8,955 nt of DNA, from the NCBI GenBank assembly GCA_002502215.1, contig DAPT01000077.1, forward strand, positions 586 through 9,540. The letters are read 5' to 3'. The notes under the pieces were generated by a model. It was not told the origin of the DNA. It did no database searches and saw nothing but the letters and a program-made list of their open reading frames with translations. The first letter of the stretch is position 1; each line of letters begins with the position of its first letter. Both the position numbers and the translations under genes were made by a program. Positions 1 through 6,910 of this stretch are shown here, one piece after another. Source of the stretch: Euryarchaeota archaeon UBA124. GTDB taxonomy: Archaea > Thermoplasmatota > Poseidoniia > Poseidoniales > Poseidoniaceae.

Positions 1-75
1 GTTCGAAAACGACCTGCTCGCAAGGCTGCACCAACAAGGAAGCGACCCGTGCGCCGAAAGAAGAGTGAGGATTGA
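1..75 (+). CDS. C-terminal end of an unknown protein with a basic tail (partial)
   Basis: Reading from base 1, 24 codons stay open to a TGA at 73-75. The encoded end is strongly basic and internally repetitive: RKRPAR near the start is echoed by RKRPVR, followed by RKKSED. This Arg/Lys/Ala/Pro composition is like the disordered nucleic-acid-binding tails of many archaeal DNA- or RNA-binding proteins. The echo is my reason for choosing this frame, because the other two forward frames are also open for part of the stretch. The body of the protein lies outside the window, so no function can be given. The TGA lies just upstream of the antiporter start at 93, so the two may be co-transcribed. Confidence 0.45.
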   Translation, partial: VRKRPARKAAPTRKRPVRRKKSED

Positions 76-92
76 ATCGTTGGTGTGGTCGA

Positions 93-1223
93 ATGGCTGA
101 GCACATCGAATCTCACCATCATTCCGTTCTTGATGCATTTAATCCGCTTGAAAACCGTTTGAATTGGCTTCTCCTTGCCGTTCCATTGACAATCTATTTT
201 CAAGTTCAACATAATGTCGAGATGACCTTCCTTTTCTCCATGATCGCAATCATGCCACTGGCGTTCCTCATGGGCCATGCGACCGAAGAAATTGCACTGC
301 GAGCTGGTGAAAACCTGGGCGGATTGCTCAATGCGACCTTCGGAAATGCTGTTGAAATTATTATTGCAAGTCTTGCCATATGGACAGCGGCTCAAGCAAC
401 ATCGGGTAGTGAGACAGAGATTCTGATGCTTAATCTCGTTCAAGCCAGCCTCATTGGGAGTATTCTCGGAAATCTATTGCTGGTTTTAGGATTGGCACTC
501 TTGTGGGGGGGCTACAACCATCGAACACAAACCTTCAATCAAGAAGCGCTCTCGATGAACGGCAGTTTGCTTTTGTTGGCAGTCCTTGCTTTGATTATCC
601 CAGCCGCTGCTGCGCACACAGGTGCAGATTCAGACATTCTTGACCTTTCGCGATATGCATCACTGGTGCTCCTAGCGATGTATGGATTGTCCCTCTTTTT
701 CCAATTCAAAACACACTCTCATCTCTTCGATGTTTCCTCGGAGGTAGAGGAAAAAGAAGAACCAAAAATGACAACCAGAGATGCATGGATTCTTCTTATT
801 CTTGCAACCGTTCTCGTGGGATGGATGGCTGAAATTCTTGTGCACAGTGTTGATGATGCTGCGAAAGGGTGGGGGTTGCCGACATTGTTCATCGGGGTCA
901 TCCTCCTTCCATTCTTTGGAAATGCTGCAGAACACTTCACTGCCGTCATCGTTGCAGGGAAAGACAAGATGGATCTCTCCCTATCCATTGCTATCGGCTC
1001 AAGCGTCCAAATTGCAGTTTTTGTCGCTCCGTTGATGGTTCTCTTCGCTTGGGTAATGGGGGTGAACCTGTCTCTCGAGTTTGGAATTCTTGAAACGGCC
1101 GCAACGTTCATGTCTGTTCTTGTGGCCAATTTTATCTTAAATGATGGTAAAACAAACTGGCTTGAGGGAGTAATGCTGCTGGCATGCTATCTCATTCTAG
1201 CGCTGTCTTTCTTTGAGGTGTGA
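93..1223 (+). CDS. CAX-type Ca2+/H+ (cation/proton) antiporter
   Basis: An integral membrane exchanger of the CaCA superfamily, CAX branch, expected to export calcium or a similar cation from the cytoplasm in exchange for protons. The two hallmark inverted repeats are present. Repeat one has GNAVE (residues 84-88, carrying the ion-binding glutamate) and repeat two has GNAAEH (276-281), followed by GSSVQIAVFVAP (302-313). About 10-11 hydrophobic helices flank a central acidic loop (VEEKEE, about 218-223), as is usual in the family. At 376 residues it is of normal length. I chose ATG at 93 because GGTG at 82-85 gives a 7-base Shine-Dalgarno spacing. A TTG at 72 would add seven residues but has only a badly spaced GAGG. 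The stop at 1221-1223 overlaps the next start. Family assignment is firm; the transported ion is inferred. Confidence 0.93.
   Translation: MAEHIESHHHSVLDAFNPLENRLNWLLLAVPLTIYFQVQHNVEMTFLFSMIAIMPLAFLMGHATEEIALRAGENLGGLLNATFGNAVEIIIASLAIWTAAQATSGSETEILMLNLVQASLIGSILGNLLLVLGLALLWGGYNHRTQTFNQEALSMNGSLLLLAVLALIIPAAAAHTGADSDILDLSRYASLVLLAMYGLSLFFQFKTHSHLFDVSSEVEEKEEPKMTTRDAWILLILATVLVGWMAEILVHSVDDAAKGWGLPTLFIGVILLPFFGNAAEHFTAVIVAGKDKMDLSLSIAIGSSVQIAVFVAPLMVLFAWVMGVNLSLEFGILETAATFMSVLVANFILNDGKTNWLEGVMLLACYLILALSFFEV
1215..1220 (+). promoter_or_regulatory. Shine-Dalgarno site inside the antiporter 3' end
   Basis: GAGGTG matches the complement of the archaeal 16S 3' end and lies in the last codons of the antiporter gene. 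It is 2 bases before the ATG at 1223 and 5 bases before the ATG at 1226, so it decides the start region of the small membrane protein and indicates coupled translation. Confidence 0.55.
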
Positions 1224-1780
1224 TGATGTTGGATATGTTGAATTCAAGAGGAAAGGCGGGTCTTGCGTTTGCTGTTGTAGGGGTTCTGCTGCTTCTCGCT
1301 GGAATGATTGGTTACACAATGACAGGTGAAGTTGAAGATGTACCCACGCCGAATGCACCAAATCAAGCCTTCTTTTCGGGCGAGCCAATACCAGGGAATG
1401 CCCTCTCAGCTCTCGTTTCAGCCGAGCTGACAATCACTTGGGATCGCGACGATGTTTGGATGGGTCTTGTTGATGCAGATGAGAAGAAACGATGCGAGGA
1501 TGTGCCCAGCAATTTCTTCACACCTGGCCTTGGTTGCGACGGTACCTCTACGAATTTTGAAGCCGGGGATTCCTCAGCAATGGCGAGTCAAGGATTCACA
1601 TGGGAAATGGAGTCAGGTACGTATTATGCAGCGTTGGGGGCGAAAGATGGAGCATTGCCTGAGGGAACAGAGGTTGTTGTATCCTATGAAGTCCATCTTG
1701 GCCATTCACTTCTCAGCCTCTTGTTGTCCATCGCCAGCGTAGCATCCGGCGGTGTTCTCATCTATTACGGTCGAGAATAA
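1223..1780 (+). CDS. Two-helix membrane-anchored protein with an extracytoplasmic domain
   Basis: I do not recognise a named family. The 185-residue protein has a basic N-terminus, a hydrophobic helix at about residues 12-31, a polar acidic middle domain (about 33-158) and a second hydrophobic helix at about 161-181 ending in YYGRE. By charge, both ends should be cytoplasmic and the middle domain outside. That domain has alternating hydrophobic stretches (LTITWDR, TYYAALGAKDG, EVVVSYEVHL) suggestive of a beta-sandwich, and two cysteines (91 and 105) that could form a disulfide. Its ATG overlaps the antiporter TGA (TGATG at 1221-1225), so the two are probably made together, and a role alongside the antiporter is possible but unproven. 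ATG at 1226 is an equally good start, and a GTG at 1220 is less likely. The stop directly abuts the convergent deaminase gene. Confidence 0.8.
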   Translation: MMLDMLNSRGKAGLAFAVVGVLLLLAGMIGYTMTGEVEDVPTPNAPNQAFFSGEPIPGNALSALVSAELTITWDRDDVWMGLVDADEKKRCEDVPSNFFTPGLGCDGTSTNFEAGDSSAMASQGFTWEMESGTYYAALGAKDGALPEGTEVVVSYEVHLGHSLLSLLLSIASVASGGVLIYYGRE

Positions 1781-3040
1781 TCACTCAACGCCTTCGTAGT
1801 ATGAATGAACAGCGTTGTCCAATTCGCTAATGATTTTCTTTTCGTCCAGTGTCAATGTAACTCCGTCCTTGCGTAGTGCTTGACCGTTGACCCACACATC
1901 GAGACATTCTCCGCCGTTGTAAATGAGGTTTGCAAGATGGCGATTGTTGGACCTTCCGAGTGGACGCATTCGAATGTCATCAAGGTTCCAAGCAACCCAA
2001 TCTTGACTTCCTTTGGTTGCTATTTGGAAGATTTCCTGTGCTGGAAGGAGTGTTGCGTCCCAATGATCGTGTCGCTGTACGAGGCTTGCAAGGCGTGCTT
2101 CATGCAGGAGATTCAATCCATTCCCACTCGATGCAGCACCATCGGTTCCAATACGAACATCGACGCCAGCATCTCGATATGGCGGGAACGAGAGTGTGCC
2201 TCCACAAGCCAGTTTCATGTTCGATGAGGGGCAATGGACTGCGGTGACATTGTGTTCTGCCATCATGCGAATCTCGTTTTTCTTGACCCATGAAGCATGA
2301 GCAAAAATAGTACCCGGTTGAAAGAAGTCGATGGAATCAAGATACTCTACTGGATACAGACCATTTGCTTCCTTGCAATCTGCGACTTCCTTTCGCGTCT
2401 CACTAACGTGAATATGCAGACGGCCGTCTCGTCGTTCAGCCAATTCACTGGCTCGCTGCAATGTTTCTTGTGAGCAGAGGTATACTGAATGCGTTGCAAT
2501 TGCGTATTGAACGAGGTCGTTTTTGTTGTTCTGAGAGAGGAGTTGGTCAAGCTCAGCAAGAGCGGATTCAGCGTCATCATGCGACGGTAAGGCAGCATCA
2601 CTCACTGGACCGCCAATCAACCCCCGAAGTCCAGCATTGGTGAGTACATTGCCTGTTATTGCAGGAAAGAAGTACATGTCAGCTGCAAACGTGGAACCCG
2701 TTCGGATCATTTCAGCAGCGGCGGCACTTGTCCCAACTCGGACATATTCGGGTGTGATTTTCGCTTCCGTAGGAAAAATAGCCTCATTCAACCAGCGATG
2801 CAACGGATAACCATCACTGAAGTCTCGTGCATTGAGTTGCATCGCAAGATGCGTATGCCAGTTTTGTAAGGAACGTGTGAGGACACGATTTGAGCCGTTA
2901 ATTTCCTCTTTTACATCTTCATCTCCATTCGATTCCGACCAAGACCCGTCAGCATGAACAAGCACATCGCCCACGATCTTATTGAAGGCATCATCGTAAA
3001 GGACGGTGTTGGTATAGCGTACCGAAGTATCATCGCCCAT
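1781..3040 (-). CDS. S-adenosylhomocysteine/methylthioadenosine deaminase family amidohydrolase
   Basis: A metal-dependent amidohydrolase of the TrzA/AtzA - MTA/SAH deaminase subgroup (COG0402). Characterised members deaminate SAH, 5'-methylthioadenosine or 5'-deoxyadenosine to the inosine form, a clean-up step after SAM-dependent reactions. Visible active-site elements in order are HTH at residues 62-64 (two metal ligands), PLHRWL (79-84, substrate pocket), THSVYLCS (183-190), HIHVSETRKEV (209-219; metal His211 and catalytic Glu214), AHASW (247-251), HCPSSNMKLA (269-278) and GTDGAAS (298-304; metal Asp300). At 419 residues it is of normal length. The usual RGxxDD after the HTH motif is changed to ARDFSDG, so substrate choice may differ. 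The ATG at 3040 has no clear Shine-Dalgarno site, so the mRNA may be leaderless. Family membership is firm, but the exact substrate cannot be set from sequence. Confidence 0.9.
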   Translation of the reverse strand: MGDDTSVRYTNTVLYDDAFNKIVGDVLVHADGSWSESNGDEDVKEEINGSNRVLTRSLQNWHTHLAMQLNARDFSDGYPLHRWLNEAIFPTEAKITPEYVRVGTSAAAAEMIRTGSTFAADMYFFPAITGNVLTNAGLRGLIGGPVSDAALPSHDDAESALAELDQLLSQNNKNDLVQYAIATHSVYLCSQETLQRASELAERRDGRLHIHVSETRKEVADCKEANGLYPVEYLDSIDFFQPGTIFAHASWVKKNEIRMMAEHNVTAVHCPSSNMKLACGGTLSFPPYRDAGVDVRIGTDGAASSGNGLNLLHEARLASLVQRHDHWDATLLPAQEIFQIATKGSQDWVAWNLDDIRMRPLGRSNNRHLANLIYNGGECLDVWVNGQALRKDGVTLTLDEKKIISELDNAVHSYYEGVE

Positions 3041-3088
3041 ATTGGTGCCTGCTTCTGCTTCTTCATGAGCATAGTGTTTGAATCGGTG

Positions 3089-3096
3089 GAATTATG
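3089..3096 (+). promoter_or_regulatory. Putative TATA box for tRNA-Thr
   Basis: The AT-rich GAATTATG sits 26-34 bases upstream of the tRNA 5' end, the spacing expected of an archaeal TATA box. It is the only such element in the 82-base gap between the divergent deaminase gene and the tRNA. The GGTG just upstream does not resemble a strong BRE. This is a position-based inference. Confidence 0.35.
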
Positions 3097-3122
3097 ACCG
3101 TACGTTCATGCCCTCAACGTGC

Positions 3123-3195
3123 GCCACTGTGGCTTAGCTGGTAGAGCGTCTGATTCGTAATCAGAAGGTCGGGAGTTCGAGTCTCCCCTGTGGCT
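3123..3195 (+). tRNA. tRNA-Thr (anticodon CGT, reads ACG)
   Basis: The 73 bases fold into a full cloverleaf. The acceptor stem is GCCACTG with CTGTGGC, and the D-arm is GCTT/GAGC with GG in its loop. The anticodon stem is TCTGA/TCAGA around loop TTCGTAA (anticodon CGT), followed by variable loop AGGTC. The T-arm is GGGAG/CTCCC around TTCGAGT, and the discriminator is T73. G1-C72, C2-G71 and U73 agree with known archaeal threonine identity elements. The acceptor stem has one T-T mismatch at 6-67. No CCA is encoded (CCT follows), as is usual in archaea. No intron is present. The gene ends two bases before the stop of the convergent pgk, and no clear T-rich terminator follows. Confidence 0.96.
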
Positions 3196-3197
3196 CC

Positions 3198-4460
3198 TCA
3201 ATCTTCGTGAAGGATCGGTGTAATTTCCAATTGATACCGTTGGGCACTCAACTCAAGAGCATGAATTCCAGGGAGTGTTCGACCTGCAATGTAATCCAAG
3301 CATGCGCCCCCACCCGTTGATACATGACTCATTTTGCTTGTCATGCCCCGTTGACTCACCAGTGTTGCAGTATGACCTCCACCCATCAGAGTATATGCAC
3401 TAGTTTCAGCACATGCACTGAGCATTTCGATGGTACCCAAGGCAAAATCAGGAAGTTCAAACACTCCTGCTGGCCCGTTGAGAATGACGGTTCCTGCTTC
3501 TTTGATTCGTGTTGAGATTGCACGGATTGATTGCAAACCAAGGTCGAACAATGGAGCATGAATTGGCAATTCTTCAACGTTCAAATCGATTCGATTCCCT
3601 TCAACATTTGCGGCTACGTCAACGGGAAGGACAATCTTGTCCGGATATGCTTTGAGGAGCGACGTTGCGGCGTCAATGGTCGGTTTCCAAGCGTCATTCA
3701 ATTCGTTCTTGAGAAATTCAACATTGCCTTCTCCGATGTTATGGCCAGAAAGATGAATCACCAGATTTGCTACTCCGCCGGTTAACCATACTTCGTCTGC
3801 TATCTTGTTGTTGAGCATGTTCAATACGACATCAATGCTGTCGTCGACTTTTATCCCGCCAAGAACAGCGATGCATGGACGTGAAGGCGTCTCGAGCGCA
3901 AGGCCGATTTGACGGATTTCGTGTGCCATTAATTCGCCTGCCACGCAAGGCAAGTGATGGGCGAAGCCGACGACGCTGGGGACGTTTCGATGGGCACATG
4001 CAAAAGCATCGTTCACAAACACATCAGCGACGCTTGCCAAATCTTGGACGAGTGTCGTCTCAGAAAGTGCAAGTGAGTCGCCCTTTGAGCCAACTTCTTC
4101 AGGGTCCATCCGAATATTGTTGAGCATCAGAATGTCACCGTCTTCCATGGCTTCGATCGCTTTCATTGCTTTCTCACCGTGGATGTCTTGAACCCATTTG
4201 ATTGAACGGCCGAGGAGACGGCCCAACTCACGCGCATGGCCCAATGTGCTGGTGAAATCGTTTTTTCCTGGTCGGGATTGATGTGCAATGAGAACTGTTT
4301 TTGCCTTTGAAAGACGATTGATCGTCGGAAGAATTGCACGAATTCGGGTATCATCAAGGAAAGCCTTTGTTGAGGGGTCTAATGGACTATTGATGTCGAT
4401 TCGGACCAAGACGGTCTTGCCATCGACGTTGATGTTGTCCAATGTTAGGACGGTCGCCAT
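3198..4460 (-). CDS. pgk: Phosphoglycerate kinase (archaeal type)
   Basis: Catalyses 1,3-bisphosphoglycerate + ADP <=> 3-phosphoglycerate + ATP in cytoplasmic glycolysis/gluconeogenesis. The 420-residue product has the two-domain PGK layout. N-domain substrate residues are VRIDIN (19-24), AHQSRPG (59-65, a form typical of archaeal PGKs), NIRMDPEE (115-122) and AHR (156-158). C-domain nucleotide-binding elements are GGIKVDDS (201-208), NGPAGVFE (328-335), GGGHT (360-364) and HVSTGGGA (379-386). I chose the ATG at 4460 because the family homology begins with VLTLDNI right after it; GGAAG five bases upstream is a weak ribosome site. An ATG at 4490 would add ten residues. The upstream 135 bases are shared with the divergent methyltransferase gene and should carry both promoters; I see no convincing TATA box there. 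The 3' end almost touches the convergent tRNA. Confidence 0.96.
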   Translation of the reverse strand: MATVLTLDNINVDGKTVLVRIDINSPLDPSTKAFLDDTRIRAILPTINRLSKAKTVLIAHQSRPGKNDFTSTLGHARELGRLLGRSIKWVQDIHGEKAMKAIEAMEDGDILMLNNIRMDPEEVGSKGDSLALSETTLVQDLASVADVFVNDAFACAHRNVPSVVGFAHHLPCVAGELMAHEIRQIGLALETPSRPCIAVLGGIKVDDSIDVVLNMLNNKIADEVWLTGGVANLVIHLSGHNIGEGNVEFLKNELNDAWKPTIDAATSLLKAYPDKIVLPVDVAANVEGNRIDLNVEELPIHAPLFDLGLQSIRAISTRIKEAGTVILNGPAGVFELPDFALGTIEMLSACAETSAYTLMGGGHTATLVSQRGMTSKMSHVSTGGGACLDYIAGRTLPGIHALELSAQRYQLEITPILHED

Positions 4461-4595
4461 TGATTCTTCCAGATGCAGGGAGTTTTTCATTGCTCGCCAA
4501 ACAATACGCGGCTGGTTGTTGTACGTCACAAAATCGGATTCTTCATCAGAAGGAAAGCGCGAAAGGTGATAAGGCCAGCAACGTTGTTCCACCCT

Positions 4596-5555
4596 ATGGC
4601 AAAAGGTGCGGGTGATGAGACCTCGCTAGGAGGTGCTCGTCAACGTGCGAGTACTGCGACCTCCGCATTCGGCGTATCGAAGCGGGAGAGCCATGATTCA
4701 TCACTTTATTACAACAGTAGAATGAATGCAAATCTTGCTTCAAGTCGAGATGTTGGGCTTCCTCAAGAACTACCAGACCAATTCGAGAATGTCGTCCTTG
4801 AACAAGATGCTCGTTCCCTCCCTCTTCCAGACAATTGTGTTCAATTGGTCGTCACTTCACCTCCGTACAATGCGTCCAAAGTGTACGATGATGATCTCTC
4901 CTTGCAAGAGTATCTTCAGTTGCTTAATGAGGTGTTTTCGGAATGCTATCGCGTGCTCTCGCCAGGTGGACGTATGGTTGTGAATGTAGCAAATCTCGGA
5001 CGTAAACCGTACATCCCCCTTTCAACACACATCAACAACATTATGCTCAATCTTGGATTTTTAATGCGGGGAGAGATTATCTGGGATAAATCAGCGAGTG
5101 CTGGCTCTTCGTGTGCTTGGGGCTCGTTCCAGAGCGCATCAAATCCTTGTTTACGAGATATCCATGAGTATCTTTTGGTCTTTTCAAAGGGTGATTACAA
5201 AATGCCTCGTTCAAAAAAAGAGAGAGCGGATGGACGGATTGATACGATTGAAAAGCAGGAATTCATCAATCATACGAAATCCATTTGGCGATTCGCAACT
5301 GAACGTGCGAGCAGGGTCAATCATCCTGCTCCGTTCCCCGTTGAACTGCCGCGTCGATGCATCGAGCTGTACACATTTGCGGGGGATGTTGTTCTCGATC
5401 CGTTCAATGGCTCTGGAACAACGTGTGTTGCAGCGAAACAAACCGGACGAGTGTACATTGGTGTCGATTTATCATCTGACTACTGTCAAATTGCACAAGA
5501 ACGACTGGACAAAACGCTTGAACATGTGTTGAACCAAACGAAATCCGTCGTTTAA
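4596..5555 (+). CDS. Solitary site-specific DNA methyltransferase (N4-cytosine type, beta class)
   Basis: A SAM-dependent DNA methyltransferase. Motif IV is TSPPY (residues 87-91); the SPPY form points to N4-cytosine methylation. Motif I lies near the C-terminus as DPFNGSGTT (268-276), preceded by the motif X region HPAPFPVELPRRCIELYT (243-260). Motif IV before motif I is the beta-class order. RVLSPGGRMVVNVAN (119-133) and HEYLLVFSKG (190-199) are further family elements. I chose ATG at 4596, not the better-looking ATG at 4722, because the stretch between them encodes SAFGVSKRESHDSSLYYNSR, which looks like a conserved N-terminal segment of this methyltransferase group. That judgement is from memory. 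The start has no good Shine-Dalgarno site; GGTGAT lies about 25 bases upstream. No restriction endonuclease is adjacent, so it may be a regulatory or housekeeping methylase. The recognition sequence cannot be read from the protein. Confidence 0.9.
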   Translation: MAKGAGDETSLGGARQRASTATSAFGVSKRESHDSSLYYNSRMNANLASSRDVGLPQELPDQFENVVLEQDARSLPLPDNCVQLVVTSPPYNASKVYDDDLSLQEYLQLLNEVFSECYRVLSPGGRMVVNVANLGRKPYIPLSTHINNIMLNLGFLMRGEIIWDKSASAGSSCAWGSFQSASNPCLRDIHEYLLVFSKGDYKMPRSKKERADGRIDTIEKQEFINHTKSIWRFATERASRVNHPAPFPVELPRRCIELYTFAGDVVLDPFNGSGTTCVAAKQTGRVYIGVDLSSDYCQIAQERLDKTLEHVLNQTKSVV

Positions 5556-5591
5556 TGACTGCCAGAGGCGTAGTGATTTTCAATAACGACG

Positions 5592-5597
5592 AAGGAG
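5592..5597 (+). promoter_or_regulatory. Strong Shine-Dalgarno site for the M24 peptidase
   Basis: AAGGAG lies seven bases before the ATG at 5605. It is the best ribosome-binding site in the window and fixes this start. Confidence 0.7.
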
Positions 5598-5604
5598 CTA
5601 AAAC

Positions 5605-6861
5605 ATGGGCGATTGGGATTCCACTGTACTTACTGGGCCTGAGGGTGAGGATTGGCGCGTGCCGGTGTCAGAACTTGAAGCCAGGCTTGAACGTCTTGCT
5701 CAAGCCCTTCGAGTCGCAGCACTTCCTGGCGCACTGGTTCAACACCCCGTCGATCTGTATTATTTCGCAGGAGGTCGTCAAGATGGGTCGTTGTTCGTTC
5801 CAGCCGATGGTTCGGAGGGCGATGGACCTGTCTTCTTCGTACGTCGTTCGCTCGAACGTGCTCGATTTGAGGCAGGGGGTGGGGATGCACCGTTCCAGCT
5901 TGAACCGTTTCCACGCTTACGGGAATTTGCCGACATTCTCAAAGCAAAAGGAGCGCACGGAGCACCAGGATTGCAGTTTGGAGAACTCCCTTCGACCTTC
6001 GCACAACGATTTACCTCTGCCCTTTCGTCTCTCGGTGAATGCAAAGATGTGACAGGCATCATCCATCGACTTCGCGAAGTCAAATCTCCTTGGGAACAGG
6101 AACAGATGGCCTACGGTGCTGAGGTTCAGTTCAGAATGTTTGAGGCTGTTTCACAACTTGGTGGAGAGGGCATCTCGGAACTCGACCTTGTTGCTGCTGC
6201 TGAGGCCATTAGTCGAAGTGAAGGCTTTGGAGGACAAGTCCAAATGCGACGTTTCCCATTGGAATGCAACCGAGGCGTCATAGTATCTGGACGAGCAGGA
6301 GGTGTTCCTTCCTTCTTTGATTCTGCAGTGGGAGGTGCAGGGCCACATCCACTTGCTGGTATGGGCTCAGGTTTCAACAAAATCAAATCAGGTGACCCAG
6401 TACTTGTCGATCTTGTCCATGTTCATCGAGGCTACGTCGTTGATATGACTCGCATGTTCTCATTGGGCGCATTATCGCAAGAATGGCATCAACGTCTTGA
6501 AGACATGATTGCAGTCAAGGAAACAGTTGTTGGAGTTCTCGATGAAGGAGGCTTTTGCAGTCAGGCTTGGCAAGAAGGGCAAGCACTCGCTCATGAACTC
6601 GGGCATCATGATCATCTCATGGGGATGAAACCAGATCAGTCGAAATTTCTCGGACATTCTGTTGGATTACAACTTGATGAATCGCCCGTCGTGGCGGCAG
6701 GATTTGACAGACCCCTCCCTGTAGGAGGAACCATGGCAATTGAGCCAAAGTTGGTCTATGCAGAAGGTAGTATTGGGTCGGAAGATACGTGGATTCGAGA
6801 TGAAGAAGGCATGCGTCCCGTCACAGCCGACGGTGCTTGGCCTTGGATTACAGAATGGTAG
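5605..6861 (+). CDS. M24-family metallopeptidase (Xaa-Pro aminopeptidase/prolidase-like)
   Basis: A cytoplasmic two-metal pita-bread hydrolase related to Xaa-Pro aminopeptidase and prolidase, expected to remove an N-terminal residue before proline or split X-Pro dipeptides. The N-terminal part (about 1-150) is the creatinase-type lid domain and the C-terminal part (about 160-418) is catalytic. All five metal ligands can be placed: Asp269 and Asp280 (VDLVHVHRGYVVDMTR), His351 (GHSVGLQLDE), Glu380 (AIEPKLV) and Glu393 (SEDTWI). The hydrophobic LVHVH replaces the common glycine-containing spacing after the first Asp, so substrate preference may be unusual. No signal peptide is seen. It starts 49 bases after the methyltransferase stop on the same strand, so co-transcription is likely but a functional link is not evident. 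The family is firm; prolidase versus aminopeptidase is open. Confidence 0.9.
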   Translation: MGDWDSTVLTGPEGEDWRVPVSELEARLERLAQALRVAALPGALVQHPVDLYYFAGGRQDGSLFVPADGSEGDGPVFFVRRSLERARFEAGGGDAPFQLEPFPRLREFADILKAKGAHGAPGLQFGELPSTFAQRFTSALSSLGECKDVTGIIHRLREVKSPWEQEQMAYGAEVQFRMFEAVSQLGGEGISELDLVAAAEAISRSEGFGGQVQMRRFPLECNRGVIVSGRAGGVPSFFDSAVGGAGPHPLAGMGSGFNKIKSGDPVLVDLVHVHRGYVVDMTRMFSLGALSQEWHQRLEDMIAVKETVVGVLDEGGFCSQAWQEGQALAHELGHHDHLMGMKPDQSKFLGHSVGLQLDESPVVAAGFDRPLPVGGTMAIEPKLVYAEGSIGSEDTWIRDEEGMRPVTADGAWPWITEW

Positions 6862-6869
6862 GAACAAAA

Positions 6870-6893
6870 CACCTCGGTGCGTTCAAAGAGGTG
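6870..6893 (+). repeat. Short inverted repeat between the peptidase and histone-fold genes
   Basis: CACCTC at 6870-6875 is complementary to GAGGTG at 6888-6893, with a 12-base loop. It could form a weak hairpin that hides a GAGGTG ribosome-like site, or be an operator. Six base pairs may also occur by chance. Confidence 0.3.
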
Positions 6894-6910
6894 GAATGCG
6901 AGGGTGATTT

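Noticed and set aside
2..100. Alternative forward frame at the left edge, open to a TGA at 98-100
   Set aside because: It would overlap the antiporter ATG, and it lacks the repeated basic pattern seen in the first frame. It cannot be fully excluded.
719..1129. 136-codon minus-strand open frame within the antiporter
   Set aside because: It is antisense to the conserved second half of the antiporter, with low-complexity Arg/Thr-rich composition and no recognisable pattern.
4461..4592. N-terminal extension of pgk to 4592
   Set aside because: The family homology begins at the ATG at 4460. The extra 44 residues have no PGK character and cover the intergenic region.
4473..4595. Upstream extension of the methyltransferase reading frame to an ATG at 4473
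   Set aside because: It runs antisense close to the pgk start, its residues show no methyltransferase-like pattern, and it would consume the divergent promoter region.
4461..4595. Promoter elements between pgk and the methyltransferase
   Set aside because: A divergent promoter pair is expected here, but I could not find a TATA box at convincing spacing to either start, so none is annotated.
5555..6052. Open frame overlapping the peptidase gene and starting at the methyltransferase stop
   Set aside because: It is an out-of-frame shadow. The M24 frame has a strong Shine-Dalgarno site and full family motifs, and this one has none.
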